A stretch of DNA of 64,000 nt, taken from contig NZ_AP024169.1 in NCBI RefSeq assembly GCF_016591975.1, positions 2,705,001-2,769,000 of the forward strand. Direction: 5' to 3'. Every line of letters starts with the position of its first letter. Positions within the stretch are counted from its first letter, which is position 1. Source of the DNA: Anaeromicropila herbilytica. Its GTDB lineage: Bacteria; Bacillota; Clostridia; Lachnospirales; Lachnospiraceae. A model generated the notes under the pieces. It did not search any database, was not told the origin of the DNA, and saw only the letters and a program-made list of their open reading frames with translations. Below, in pieces: positions 1-8,503 of the stretch. The position numbers and the translations under genes are program-made.

Positions 1-158
1 TCAGCAGTTTTTAATCTTCCATCATTTGCTGTTTCTTCGGCTTGTGCTATGCCTTTCTCAGACAATGGGGCTAAGTCCCTTCCAAAACCAAAAAAATGAT
101 GTTCCATTAATTCACTATAGTCTGCTTCGCCATGCCTTATTAAATAATATGTTGCCAT
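1..158 (-). CDS. Histidine phosphatase family protein (partial, runs off the left edge)
   Basis: Only the first 52 codons are visible. The protein begins MATYYLIRHGEADYSE and so carries the RHG motif at residues 8-10, whose histidine is the phospho-acceptor of the phosphoglycerate-mutase/SixA superfamily. A good ribosome site (GAGGAG, 7 bases before ATG at 158) fixes the start. The rest of the catalytic core, including the second histidine, lies outside the window, so substrate cannot be inferred. A second RHG-type gene, fused to a Nudix domain, sits near 62 kb but is not a close duplicate over this stretch. Confidence 0.85.
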   Translation of the reverse strand, partial: MATYYLIRHGEADYSELMEHHFFGFGRDLAPLSEKGIAQAEETANDGRLKTA

Positions 159-243
159 TATTACATCTCCTCAAATTCGTATTTATCATTAATTCACTAT
201 CGTAACTACTGTGAATCTCTATCACTTAAATGCTCCTTCTGTC

Positions 244-259
244 TACTAAATATAATGGG
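244..259 (+). repeat. Dispersed intergenic motif, copy 1
   Basis: The 16-mer TACTAAATATAATGGG occurs here and again exactly at 653-668; a near copy (GTTAAATATAATGGG) is at 5403-5417. The flanks are also loosely alike, with ACTACTGTG about 40-50 bases upstream of the first two copies. It reads as a short dispersed non-coding repeat; its function is unknown. Confidence 0.45.
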
Positions 260-313
260 CAGTCATTTTAGCTTCGTAATTGAAAAATTGTAAATTAACT
301 TACTATGTAAAAC

Positions 314-502
314 TTATTCATCTTTGTACTTAAACCAAAGATATATACCTAGACCTGGTACCATTGAAGCTAAGTCAAGAACGAATAACCATCCGAAAAG
401 AGATACTCCATTGTCGCCGCCGTTTTTCGTAAGTCTGTATGCTGTTCCATATGCTAAAATACTTTGTACTACTGATATAATTTTCCATAAAACTAATATC
501 AT
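314..502 (-). CDS. Small membrane protein of unknown function (62 aa)
   Basis: The translation MILVLWKIISVVQSIL... contains two hydrophobic stretches (about residues 1-20 and 33-55) separated by a short polar loop, then a charged end (KYKDE). That predicts a two-helix membrane protein. ATG at 502 is chosen because GGAGG lies 9 bases upstream; a longer reading from a TTG at 520 would place this ribosome site inside the gene. Intergenic repeats flank it on both sides. I do not recognise the family. It resembles small phospholipase-D-nuclease-N or PLD-like membrane fragments only in its general pattern. Confidence 0.6.
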   Translation of the reverse strand: MILVLWKIISVVQSILAYGTAYRLTKNGGDNGVSLFGWLFVLDLASMVPGLGIYLWFKYKDE

Positions 503-652
503 TCTTATTATCCTCCACAAAAATTAATTTCATTTCATTATTATAATTTATTTTAAGTTTAATTTTAAAAGACATTAAGTTGGTGATATTTAGTTATACC
601 TTCATACCTTAGCTTTTCATTATTGCTACTACTGTGTTCACCCGTTTAGATA

Positions 653-668
653 TACTAAATATAATGGG
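653..668 (+). repeat. Dispersed intergenic motif, copy 2
   Basis: This is an exact copy of the 16-mer at 244-259, lying in the gap between the small membrane protein and the following 389-residue protein. The gap 521-798 otherwise holds only AT-rich DNA with no open frame I can support. Confidence 0.45.
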
Positions 669-798
669 AAGTTCGAACTAAATATTAATTTTATTTGACT
701 AACCTACTGATTTATTACAGTTTGCATATATTCAAAGCAATCACTTCTCCTCTTTAACTTATTCTCAACTTCAAATTTATAGATATATTTTGTAGTAA

Positions 799-1968
799 CT
801 AATTTGGAATATGTATTGCCATATGATAAAGTTTCGTTATTTGATCATTACGTTTTAATTCAACCACAGCCCATTTTATTTCCGAAAACTGATTGTTTTT
901 AGGTACCGAAAATTGATATAGTTCAAAAGGATGGTCATAAGATATTATATATTTCAAATAATTTTCCCAAAATTGTGTAAAATTTTTAACATTCACATAT
1001 GACACAATGAAATTACAACAATTGCCTAAAGTGTCGTATTTGTAAATCTTATCAATATGTTCGGATATATAGTATTCGTTAACACTTGATAATTTCAAAC
1101 CCTCAATAATAGCAAATGGAAATTTCTCATTTTTAATTAATATATCAACTTCGCCTGCTTGTTTTCCGCCAGGCGATGTGCCTTGCCTTGTCTGATCTCT
1201 TAAAGAGTACCCCAGCGCTGTCAGCAAGTCTCTAATAAAATCATTTATATCGTCTTCGGAAGCTTTTTTATATAAATGATTTGCCTGCATTCTTTCATAA
1301 CAAAATAATATATCATTAAAAAGCGTGAGTTCAGAAATATTATTCTTACTTGACTCATTAAGTTCATAATTAATTTCATCAAATAGTTCTTGCAAATCTT
1401 TTGGCATTAAATCTCTATATTCTCGTAAATCAGTATCAGCGAATAAAACTTTAAATTTCTCTGGATTTCTTAAATATATTGTTAATAATCGTTCTAAATT
1501 CTCTGGCAAAAAATCATGATCTGCAAAAAGTATATAATAATATTCATCAAAATTAGTAATGGCGTTAAGTACATAATTTTCATCACATTCTGATGAATAC
1601 TTATCTGTTATTATTTTTTCTAACCTATTATCCAATTTATGTGGAATAAGATTTTCCCAACTGTCACTACAATCTTCCCACCATTGAAGTATCACATAAA
1701 GTAAATATTCATACTTGGGTTTAACACACTCTCTAATTACATCTGAACGGATAATATCATACAAATCGTATACCATTTCAACCCAAACACTATTAATAAT
1801 TTTGAAGTTATTATATGGGAGAAAATCCTCTGGTGTAAAATCATTGTTATCCTCTAAAAAATCAAGTAATACCCTAATAATACATTCCACATTACCATTT
1901 ACATACTTTGTTATTCTTCTATCAAGTTCAGTCATCTCTGTATAATCAAACAGATCCAACGATATCAA
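799..1968 (-). CDS. Unknown protein with a candidate PD-(D/E)XK-type nuclease domain (389 aa)
   Basis: The first ~230 residues are acidic, helical and unlike any family I can name. The C-terminal third (about 255-389) looks like a restriction-endonuclease-like core: GEVDILI supplies an acidic residue at the end of one strand, and IIEGLKL follows about ten residues later as the E-x-x-K variant of the E-x-K motif. After it come YISEHIDKIYKYD and FWENYLKYI. Proteins with this C-terminal block occur in bacterial accessory regions, often near defence genes. The start is a TTG at 1968 with AGGTG 5 bases upstream; the first internal ATG has no ribosome site. Nuclease activity is inferred, not shown. 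It is oriented with the next gene but separated from it by about 210 bases. Confidence 0.55.
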   Translation of the reverse strand: MISLDLFDYTEMTELDRRITKYVNGNVECIIRVLLDFLEDNNDFTPEDFLPYNNFKIINSVWVEMVYDLYDIIRSDVIRECVKPKYEYLLYVILQWWEDCSDSWENLIPHKLDNRLEKIITDKYSSECDENYVLNAITNFDEYYYILFADHDFLPENLERLLTIYLRNPEKFKVLFADTDLREYRDLMPKDLQELFDEINYELNESSKNNISELTLFNDILFCYERMQANHLYKKASEDDINDFIRDLLTALGYSLRDQTRQGTSPGGKQAGEVDILIKNEKFPFAIIEGLKLSSVNEYYISEHIDKIYKYDTLGNCCNFIVSYVNVKNFTQFWENYLKYIISYDHPFELYQFSVPKNNQFSEIKWAVVELKRNDQITKLYHMAIHIPN

Positions 1969-2179
1969 ATAATCACCTACTTTTCAAAATTTATTATAAA
2001 CTAAAAATGCCACTGATTATAAAACTTCATTTAGTTCCGCTTACCTGTTTAGTGTTTCTTATAGAAATAAGGTAATACGCCTTAAAAATGAGTTGATTAT
2101 ATGCAATCAAATATATCTTGCAAATTAGTTGAACAGTGCAATTGAAGTTCAATTCTATATATTAATTTCTAAAGATTTT

Positions 2180-3349
2180 TTATACCAATATTTCATCAAG
2201 CAGTTTTCGATATTTTCCTTGCAAAGATGCAATCATTAAGTTATACCAAACCTCTCTTGAGTAACTTCCATTCTCTACACACCAAATTTTATAATGCAGT
2301 TCTTTTTTAGCATAAAAATCAATAGGCACATCAGTAGTACTCTCTGAATACTTCTTTACATAATCATCTAAAAAATATTGATTCTTTGTATAATCGATAT
2401 GCGTAAAACAATCATTTTCCGGATAAAACATCCCATGGAGAAATGTTGTAATAAAATGCGTTTTACTTTCTTCCCCAGTCGCAAATGGAAGTGTCTCTAT
2501 TTCGATATGTAAAAATTTTTTCTGATATTTTACATCGAAGTCCTGCTTAATGACCATCAGCAACTTATCACATGATTCTTTATCTATATGTACAATAATT
2601 GTTTTCTGCTTTTTTAATAAACTATCAGAAAAATGAAACTGCGGTCCATAAAATTTCTCAAAATTTAATGTTGAATACGAAATGGCTTGATTCACAGGTA
2701 ATGCTAATCTTTCATCAAGCCTTAATAGAACATCACCCGTATCAATTTGTTCAGTAATTACTTTTGCAAACCCAGGCATGGAATCCGCAAACTCTATCAC
2801 GGTAGTATTTGTCAATATACTATATAGGTATGCTTTATTATCAAATATAAAATAATCTCTTTTAAAGATTACTCCGGGTACAGTTGCCAATCCATATTGA
2901 TTGGTTTCATAACTCAAATCTTCTCTTTCGATTATTTCTTGAATATCAATTTTATCATTACGAAAATAGTCAAATATAAATCCTGTTAATACAAGCATAA
3001 ATAATTTTCTGTCGCATTCAACCACTCCATTTGACGAATATTTTTTGGGTGGTCTTAAAAACACAGAATCATAATACATTATCCAATTATGCTCATCATT
3101 GCAGTGCATATAATCAAGCATATTTGATGCTGTTATATTACTTTCTTCAAATCTTGAATCAACATATTCTATCAACTCCCTCAAAAACAACGGAGTTTCA
3201 AATCCTTTCACACGAGAGTCTGACAAGTAATGCAAAAAAGACTTTCTAATTGCATGAACAAGATATTCTTTAGACAAATATTGTTCTGATTCTGTAATTG
3301 CAAGAAGAAATGATTCTATTTCTTCCTTTTGTAATATTGTAGTTTTCAT
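2180..3349 (-). CDS. Hypothetical protein (389 aa)
   Basis: This is a complete soluble-looking protein with no signal peptide or membrane helix. ATG at 3349 is preceded by AAGGA at good spacing. It is rich in aromatic and acidic residues, with a middle segment (HFSDSLLKKQKTIIVHID) and a C-terminal segment (YNLMIASLQGKYRKLLDEIL) that I cannot assign. By chance or not it has the same length as its downstream neighbour at 799-1968, though the two share no obvious sequence. The neighbourhood suggests an accessory pair, but no function should be assigned. Confidence 0.55.
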   Translation of the reverse strand: MKTTILQKEEIESFLLAITESEQYLSKEYLVHAIRKSFLHYLSDSRVKGFETPLFLRELIEYVDSRFEESNITASNMLDYMHCNDEHNWIMYYDSVFLRPPKKYSSNGVVECDRKLFMLVLTGFIFDYFRNDKIDIQEIIEREDLSYETNQYGLATVPGVIFKRDYFIFDNKAYLYSILTNTTVIEFADSMPGFAKVITEQIDTGDVLLRLDERLALPVNQAISYSTLNFEKFYGPQFHFSDSLLKKQKTIIVHIDKESCDKLLMVIKQDFDVKYQKKFLHIEIETLPFATGEESKTHFITTFLHGMFYPENDCFTHIDYTKNQYFLDDYVKKYSESTTDVPIDFYAKKELHYKIWCVENGSYSREVWYNLMIASLQGKYRKLLDEILV

Positions 3350-3559
3350 TATACTTCCTTACTAAAATTATTATTTTTTTGGCAGTTTGATATTTGCGTT
3401 ATTTCCAAGAATTCTTAATTTCATTCGTATTATAAAATTACTATAACTGCTCCTAATACAGTTTATAGTTAGCAAATCAACTTCCCATTATTGCTATAAC
3501 CAGTTCTCTTTTACTTAATTTTTATCCTCATCTCGATTTCCTTATCTACATAATTCAAA

Positions 3560-4450
3560 TCATTTCTTATACCACATCGGAACAATCTCTTTCATACCAT
3601 CATACCAATCTAGAATATCACTATTCAATTTTAATATATCCCCTAAACTCTCCGGAGCAAAGTACTTCGCCCATACAATAGAAGTTATCGCACTAGCAGA
3701 AAGATAATATGCCAATAACGCCCAAAATTCATCTGGAACATCATTTTCAAAATATCCATCAATTTGACCAGTTGCAAAAGCAGGGTATTCAATTCCAATT
3801 CGATTAAATTCATACCATGGGTCACCGTAGTTATCAAAATCCACCGTGTGCCAATCTATAATTGATAACTTATCCCGTTTCGTTAGAATCATATTTCCCA
3901 TATGATAATCTCCATGATGATAGCACTGAGGTCGATTCTTTAGAAGTCCTCTATTTTTCTCAAGATAAGCTATAATTTTGTCACTTCCCGAAAAAGCTAC
4001 CCCTTCCTTATGAAAAGCATTGATTCGCTCATCTATTATAGCAAAATATCTAGTTGACCAATCTGCAATCTCTTTATGCTCATCCAGTGTATGGATCTGT
4101 TTTAGTATTTTCCCAGACTCCACACCCATCAAATACTGTTCCTTTTCATCCATCCTATTTACTATCTCTTCTACTTCATTTCCATCAATCCATTCAAGTA
4201 GAGTATAAACACTCTTGTCCGCGTTACAGATACCAAAATCAATAGTTCGAGGCATTGGAACACCGTTTGCAGACAATTTATTCATACGTTCATATTCGGT
4301 TTTCTTTTGCTCATACTCTGAAATATCTGCAATACGAAGTAATAGGCGTTCATTATTATTTGTTTCAATATAATATTTCTTATCTCCAGACATGCCTTTT
4401 TCTATAGGATTAATTACTGTAAACGTTCCATACAATGGTATCTCAATCAT
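3560..4450 (-). CDS. Aminoglycoside phosphotransferase (APH)-family kinase (296 aa)
   Basis: The fold is that of the APH/choline kinase family, which transfers the gamma-phosphate of ATP to a small molecule. The nucleotide-binding N lobe carries LLRIADISEYEQKKTEYE. The catalytic loop is HGDYHMGNMIL (Brenner motif HxDxxxxN), followed by the metal-binding LSIIDWHTVDFDNYGDP segment. Length fits the family. AAGGAGG stands directly before ATG at 4450. The substrate could be an aminoglycoside, macrolide, homoserine or fructosamine-like compound; sequence alone does not decide, and a true resistance role is not implied. It stands alone between non-coding stretches. Confidence 0.85.
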   Translation of the reverse strand: MIEIPLYGTFTVINPIEKGMSGDKKYYIETNNNERLLLRIADISEYEQKKTEYERMNKLSANGVPMPRTIDFGICNADKSVYTLLEWIDGNEVEEIVNRMDEKEQYLMGVESGKILKQIHTLDEHKEIADWSTRYFAIIDERINAFHKEGVAFSGSDKIIAYLEKNRGLLKNRPQCYHHGDYHMGNMILTKRDKLSIIDWHTVDFDNYGDPWYEFNRIGIEYPAFATGQIDGYFENDVPDEFWALLAYYLSASAITSIVWAKYFAPESLGDILKLNSDILDWYDGMKEIVPMWYKK

Positions 4451-4851
4451 AGCAGCCTCCTTAAATAGGTAATATTAAACAAATTATAACTCTTAGCCCA
4501 TATAATGTCATTATAATCCAATATTTTTTATAAACTATCCTGACTTCTCTGGACACACAGCATAATAATAGCTCTAGAATCAACAAGTATAACCATATAT
4601 CACTACACTTGTTACTCTAGAGCTATAAAATTAATAGAGATATTTCTCATATCATTCTTTTTTACCAACGAATGTTGAGCTCTTAACTATTACCCAAATC
4701 GTTAATGAACCTATTAGCAACCCCAAATACTACTCCTTGATATAAAAGAAGTCTTGTTAACTTTGTAAATGATTTACTATTGATGTGTGCTCTGAAATTA
4801 TGATATAAAGAGTATGTAAACAAGTTAACCTTTTTTGAAAGGATTAGATAA
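4451..4851. other. Intergenic stretch with a hairpin and a shared upstream block
   Basis: No gene is supported here. Bases 4466-4536 resemble 6501-6570 (both run from TAGGTAATAT to TATAAACT), so the regions upstream of the APH gene and of the epimerase gene share an old repeat. A long imperfect hairpin, TAGCTCTAGA...TCTAGAGCTA, pairs 4569-4588 with 4607-4625. A candidate promoter for the secreted protein lies at 4780-4809. Confidence 0.5.
4780..4809 (+). promoter_or_regulatory. Candidate promoter of the secreted coiled-coil gene
   Basis: TTGATG (4780-4785) and TATAAA (4804-4809) are separated by 18 bases and lie about 45 bases before the ATG at 4852. This is a fair match to a sigma-A promoter, but AT-rich DNA makes chance matches common. 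Confidence 0.4.
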
Positions 4852-5316
4852 ATGAAAAAAATATTTGGTAAGAAATCAATAATATGTCTATTAATTGCAT
4901 TACTTTTAATGACTAGTACCCAAGTTTATGCTGCTACTTCATTAAATTCAAACATTATTAGTTTATTAAAGGATGGTTTCAATTCAATAAGAGTATATTT
5001 TACACAAACAACAGATACAGAACTTGAGAAAATACAGACTGATAGTTCAAACGATATTAAGCAGTATATTATAAATTCATCTAAACAAACAAATAGTGAC
5101 CTTGAAACACATAAAAATAGTGAGCTAGATAAAGCGAATAAAGAAGTAGATACATACGTTGCGGAAATGAAAAAACAATTAGATACTGTAATAGTTGATG
5201 AAAAAGATAAGACTAAACAACAGATTACCGATCAAATAAATAACAATGTATCAAAAATAAAAGATGATTTGAATAAAGATACAGAAAAATATATTAAGGA
5301 TCTTCTAAAAAAATAA
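4852..5316 (+). CDS. Secreted coiled-coil protein (154 aa)
   Basis: A clear Sec signal peptide (MKKIFGKK, then a hydrophobic run, then VYAA) predicts export and cleavage around residue 28. The mature part is almost wholly charged and helical, with heptad-like spacing (SDLETHKNSELDKANKEV, EMKKQLDTVIVDEKDK), which predicts an extended coiled coil. No anchor, lipobox or enzymatic motif is visible. GAAAGG lies 9 bases before the ATG. It is one of the few plus-strand genes here and is followed by an 18-bp hairpin. Comparable small secreted helical proteins may act as cell-wall spacers or chaperone-like factors; no specific function can be given. Confidence 0.7.
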   Translation: MKKIFGKKSIICLLIALLLMTSTQVYAATSLNSNIISLLKDGFNSIRVYFTQTTDTELEKIQTDSSNDIKQYIINSSKQTNSDLETHKNSELDKANKEVDTYVAEMKKQLDTVIVDEKDKTKQQITDQINNNVSKIKDDLNKDTEKYIKDLLKK

Positions 5317-5348
5317 AATTTATTAAGATATGAGAAATATTTAAAAAT

Positions 5349-5405
5349 AACATAAATTAAGTCAGTTATGTTCTGTATATCCATTATACTGACTTAATTT
5401 ATGTT
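5349..5405 (+). terminator. Long perfect hairpin after the secreted protein gene
   Basis: AACATAAATTAAGTCAGT at 5349-5366 pairs perfectly with its complement at 5388-5405, leaving a 21-base loop. There is no clean T-run after it, so it may be an imperfect terminator or an inverted repeat. It abuts the third copy of the dispersed ATAATGGG motif. Confidence 0.5.
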
Positions 5406-5417
5406 AAATATAATGGG
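5403..5417 (+). repeat. Dispersed intergenic motif, copy 3 (variant)
   Basis: GTTAAATATAATGGG matches 14 of the 15 corresponding bases in copies 1 and 2 from AAATATAATGGG onward, and like them is followed by a base and then AGT. It overlaps the end of the hairpin after the secreted protein gene. Confidence 0.4.
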
Positions 5418-5531
5418 TAGTTTAGTATAAACACTAGCCTATTTATTTATAGACTTCAGTATTTTCACGAGCATCTGGGTATCTCTCTACCCAAATAATT
5501 TCATTATAAAGCAATTACATGCCCAGTTTCC

Positions 5532-6434
5532 TTATAATAAATTATTATCAATATAGTTCAAGAATGGCTTCTTATTAACTTTATCTGAGTTGTGTCTATA
5601 CCATTCAAATGATTCTTTTAAACCATCATAGAACGGTTTTATATCATGCATTAAATCGTATTGCTTTGAAACATCAAGGTAATATTCATAATTAGAGAAA
5701 CAGAAATAATTTCTTTGTTCCATATCATCATACACATTTTTAATATTAACCTGTTTATCAGCGATACGATAACAAAGTTCAACCCATTCACGAATAGAAA
5801 TAGTATCTTTATTACCGACATTAAAGATATGTTGATGAGGCTTGTTTTTTAGAATAACATCAATAAATCTACATAAATCATGAACATGGAAAAATTGCAA
5901 TTTCATCTCTCCGTTTTTAGGTAAATAAAATCTTCTATCTTTTAAAGCACAATCAAAAACAAATGATTCTCTATATACATTGTTCATTTGTCCATATAAG
6001 TAAGGTGGGCGAAGAATATAAGCATTCGAATCTCTCTTCATCAATGTTTCTTCCGCTTCAATTTTATTTGTTCCATATATACCCCAATATTTATTAGTAC
6101 CTAATTGAGTTTCTTCTGTAAATGGTTGTGTACAATATTCTGGATATACAGCACTTGAACTAATTAATATGTACTCATCATAACTTTCTAAGGCATCAAG
6201 TAATAGATCAACATCTTCGGCAGTATATGCTGTAACATCAACAACAATATCAAAATGATAGTGACAAAGTACTTCTCCCAGATCATGTCTATCTGCTTGA
6301 ATGAGTTTTGCCCCCACAGATTGGGTTCTACTATTTCTATTAAGAACATAAACATCATATCCCTTAGCAATATAGTATTCTACGATATATCTACTCACAA
6401 ATACTGTACCACCAGTTACAAGTATTTTTTTCAT
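5532..6434 (-). CDS. NAD-dependent epimerase/dehydratase family protein (300 aa)
   Basis: This is an extended short-chain dehydrogenase. The dinucleotide-binding loop GGTVFVSR at the N-terminus is the GGTxFxxR variant seen in a subgroup of sugar-nucleotide epimerase-like proteins. SSSAVYP and YWGIYGTNK supply the serine and the Y-x-x-x-K catalytic pair. Later come ILRPPYLYG and the HVHDL segment typical of UDP-sugar epimerases. ATG at 6434 is chosen because AGGAGG ends 7 bases upstream; a GTG two codons earlier overlaps that site. No sugar-synthesis neighbours help define the substrate. Confidence 0.8.
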   Translation of the reverse strand: MKKILVTGGTVFVSRYIVEYYIAKGYDVYVLNRNSRTQSVGAKLIQADRHDLGEVLCHYHFDIVVDVTAYTAEDVDLLLDALESYDEYILISSSAVYPEYCTQPFTEETQLGTNKYWGIYGTNKIEAEETLMKRDSNAYILRPPYLYGQMNNVYRESFVFDCALKDRRFYLPKNGEMKLQFFHVHDLCRFIDVILKNKPHQHIFNVGNKDTISIREWVELCYRIADKQVNIKNVYDDMEQRNYFCFSNYEYYLDVSKQYDLMHDIKPFYDGLKESFEWYRHNSDKVNKKPFLNYIDNNLL

Positions 6435-6440
6435 GTACAC

Positions 6441-6685
6441 TCCTCCTAAATCAATTCCAAACCTATATAAGGATTAGCATATTTCCCTTCATTCCTTATA
6501 TAGGTAATATATAACAGATTATAACTCTTTAACCAATTAATGTAACTATATTGCGATATATTTATAAACTTTCCTTGCTATCCTAGATATTTCATCAGAG
6601 TACATTATTTCTTTCCTTTCTTATCTATAATAAAGTGCGGCTATGGTTTATGCAAAATAAAAACATAGTATCCAAAGATAAAAAT
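6441..6685. other. Intergenic stretch without a gene
   Basis: Together with the terminator this makes a gap of about 320 bases between the epimerase gene and the spore-coat pair. It includes 6501-6570, which resembles the block upstream of the APH gene. I see no open frame or RNA gene. Confidence 0.5.
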
Positions 6686-6727
6686 AAAACTAGAGAAGTA
6701 AACTCAAATGATTACTTCCCTAGTTTT
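6686..6727 (-). terminator. Terminator of the spore-coat gene pair
   Basis: On the minus strand AAAACTAGGGAAGTAA pairs with TTACTTCTCTAGTTTT through one G-U pair and is followed by a T-rich run. It lies 33 bases beyond the stop of the CotF-like gene, as expected for a rho-independent terminator. Confidence 0.75.
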
Positions 6728-6759
6728 TTCTAAGTTAATCCGCTAAGATTTTATTCAAT

Positions 6760-7032
6760 TTACCTTACGCTTGATGCACTACTTTGAAATTTCTGTTTTG
6801 CTTCACTAATTTTTCTTTCCTCTGCATCTGGTGTAGGATAATAGCCTTTTTCATGCATTATATTGAATACATCCTGTTGAATGGAATGTTCTTGATTTAA
6901 GATTTCCATAACTGTATTTTTCAAGTCATTATGGACACATTCATTCGCAAATTTATTGAAGTTATTAGTTGCTCCTTTTTCAGATGTTAATGCATCTGCT
7001 AATATTTCTTTTTCTGTAAATGTCTGATTCAT
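6760..7032 (-). CDS. Spore coat protein, CotF family (90 aa)
   Basis: The protein begins MNQTFTEKEILADALTSEK and continues with helical segments (FNKFANECVHNDLKNTV, NILNQEH-like, FNIMHEKGYYPT). This matches the short clostridial coat-F proteins, which are ferritin-like helical bundles deposited on the forespore coat. It begins 13 bases after the stop of the 61-residue gene and shares its terminator, so the two form an operon. Assignment to CotF rests on the ILxD...SEK opening and the MHEKGYYP ending. Spore-coat location is known for the family and inferred here. Confidence 0.75.
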   Translation of the reverse strand: MNQTFTEKEILADALTSEKGATNNFNKFANECVHNDLKNTVMEILNQEHSIQQDVFNIMHEKGYYPTPDAEERKISEAKQKFQSSASSVR

Positions 7033-7045
7033 ATACTACCTCCTG

Positions 7046-7231
7046 CTATTTTATATGTGTATATAATGCGTTAAAATGTCCCTGGTGTTTTGCTGCAATC
7101 TCAGTAAACTTGGATTTAATTTGAGAATCAGTTGCCTCATTCGCCATCTTTTGAAATTTTTTTACTAATAATTCTTCTTCTGATAAAGCATCATTTAAAC
7201 AGGATAATTCTTTTTCTGATAACTGTACCAT
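7046..7231 (-). CDS. Small spore-coat-associated helical protein (61 aa)
   Basis: This small protein (MVQLSEKELSCLNDALSEEELL...) is all-helical, with the pattern KKFQKMANEATDSQIKSKF, close to the first helices of its downstream CotF-type partner. It probably represents a one-hairpin member of the same coat family. A GGAG ribosome site precedes the ATG. The gene lies just upstream of the 90-residue coat gene in the same operon. Expression should be mother-cell specific if the family role holds, but I could not identify a sigma-E or sigma-K promoter with confidence. Confidence 0.65.
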   Translation of the reverse strand: MVQLSEKELSCLNDALSEEELLVKKFQKMANEATDSQIKSKFTEIAAKHQGHFNALYTHIK

Positions 7232-7336
7232 AGTAGTAACTCCTTTCTAATAATATTTAAGTCCATATAATCTAGTTTCTTACTTTTTATAAAAAATATG
7301 TACTTAAATATAGGAATTATTTTATACATCATAAAA

Positions 7337-8503
7337 TTATTGATTTAAATAATCAAGAGCAAATTGTACATGCAGTGCGGTACCATATTTCATGTAATCT
7401 TCATCAATCTTAAACTTCTCATGATGTGGGAAGTATATTGCTTCCTTTTCTTCATTCCTATATCCCATAAATGCGTATACTCCTTTCGCATGTTGGAAAT
7501 AGTAAGGCATATCCTCTGATCCCATATATTTAGGTAAAGTTTTATTTTTACCTTCACCTAAGACTTTTATTGCAGATTTTTCTGCAAGGTCAGCTAATTC
7601 GGAATCATTATATAGACTAAGTGCACTCTCTTCAATTCTTACATCAACTTTAAGCTCATAAGCATCTGCTATAGCTTTTGCATGTCTATTAATTGATTCA
7701 TGGGCAATTTTTCGAACCTCTGGGTTAAAGTATCTCATAGAAATATCAATCTCCGTATATTTAGAAACTACGTTTGCTTTTGTACCACCAATGAACTTTC
7801 CTACAGAGAGAACAATTGGATCTTGAGCATTTATATTTTTAGTAACAATTCCTTGAAGATCAGTAACGAAAATACATGCAGGGTGAATGGTATCCTTTGC
7901 TTTATGTGGTACTGACCCATGACCTGATACTCCTTCAAACTTAACATAAATCGTATCACAGCCAGCCATTCTGTATCCTGCTTCAATATTTACATATCCA
8001 GTCTCTAATTCTGGCATTCCATGCATAGCAAGGCATGCAGTAACCCCATCCATTCCACCAGCTTCGATTATCTTTTTGGCACCTGAAAATGTTTCCTCAC
8101 CTTCCTGAAAGAAGAAACGAACTTCACCAGATATTTCATCCTTCATCTCAGATAAGATTTTTGCAGCGCCAAGAAGCATAGAAGCATGGGCATCATGGCC
8201 ACAGGCATGCATTACGCCATCTGTTTTTGATTTGAATTCAACATCGGTTTCCTCTTTAATTGGAAGAGCATCAATATCTCCTCTTAAAGCAACCGTTTTT
8301 CCATCCTTTCCACCTTTTAAAATAGCAATTAAAGATGTGTTACCTACTTTCTGATAAGGTATTCCTAGTATATCTAATTCTTTCATGATCTTTTCCTGAG
8401 TTCTAATTTCCTGTCCACTAAGCTCAGGATTTTCATGTAGATTTCTTCTAAAATTAATGATATATTCTTCAATTGCTTTTACTTTATCTAATGTGTTTGA
8501 CAT
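7337..8503 (-). CDS. M20-family amidohydrolase (N-acyl amino acid/peptide hydrolase, 388 aa)
   Basis: The protein is a zinc-dependent M20D aminoacylase/hippurate-hydrolase type enzyme that removes N-acyl groups from amino acids or small peptides. Signature segments are RRNLHENPELSGQE, ALRGDIDALPI (metal-binding Asp), MHACGHDAHASMLLGAA (HxCGHD metal site), QEGEETFSGA, and near the end MGSEDMPYYFQ and PHHEKFKID (last metal His). Length fits. ATG at 8503 follows AGGAAG at 6 bases; an in-frame GTG 10 codons earlier lacks a ribosome site. It is transcribed alone, with a palindrome upstream at 8676-8687. Confidence 0.9.
   Translation of the reverse strand: MSNTLDKVKAIEEYIINFRRNLHENPELSGQEIRTQEKIMKELDILGIPYQKVGNTSLIAILKGGKDGKTVALRGDIDALPIKEETDVEFKSKTDGVMHACGHDAHASMLLGAAKILSEMKDEISGEVRFFFQEGEETFSGAKKIIEAGGMDGVTACLAMHGMPELETGYVNIEAGYRMAGCDTIYVKFEGVSGHGSVPHKAKDTIHPACIFVTDLQGIVTKNINAQDPIVLSVGKFIGGTKANVVSKYTEIDISMRYFNPEVRKIAHESINRHAKAIADAYELKVDVRIEESALSLYNDSELADLAEKSAIKVLGEGKNKTLPKYMGSEDMPYYFQHAKGVYAFMGYRNEEKEAIYFPHHEKFKIDEDYMKYGTALHVQFALDYLNQ

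Noticed and set aside
324..527. Plus-strand frame opposite the small membrane protein gene
   Set aside because: No ribosome site and no protein-like pattern; it mirrors the supported minus-strand gene that has GGAGG and membrane helices.
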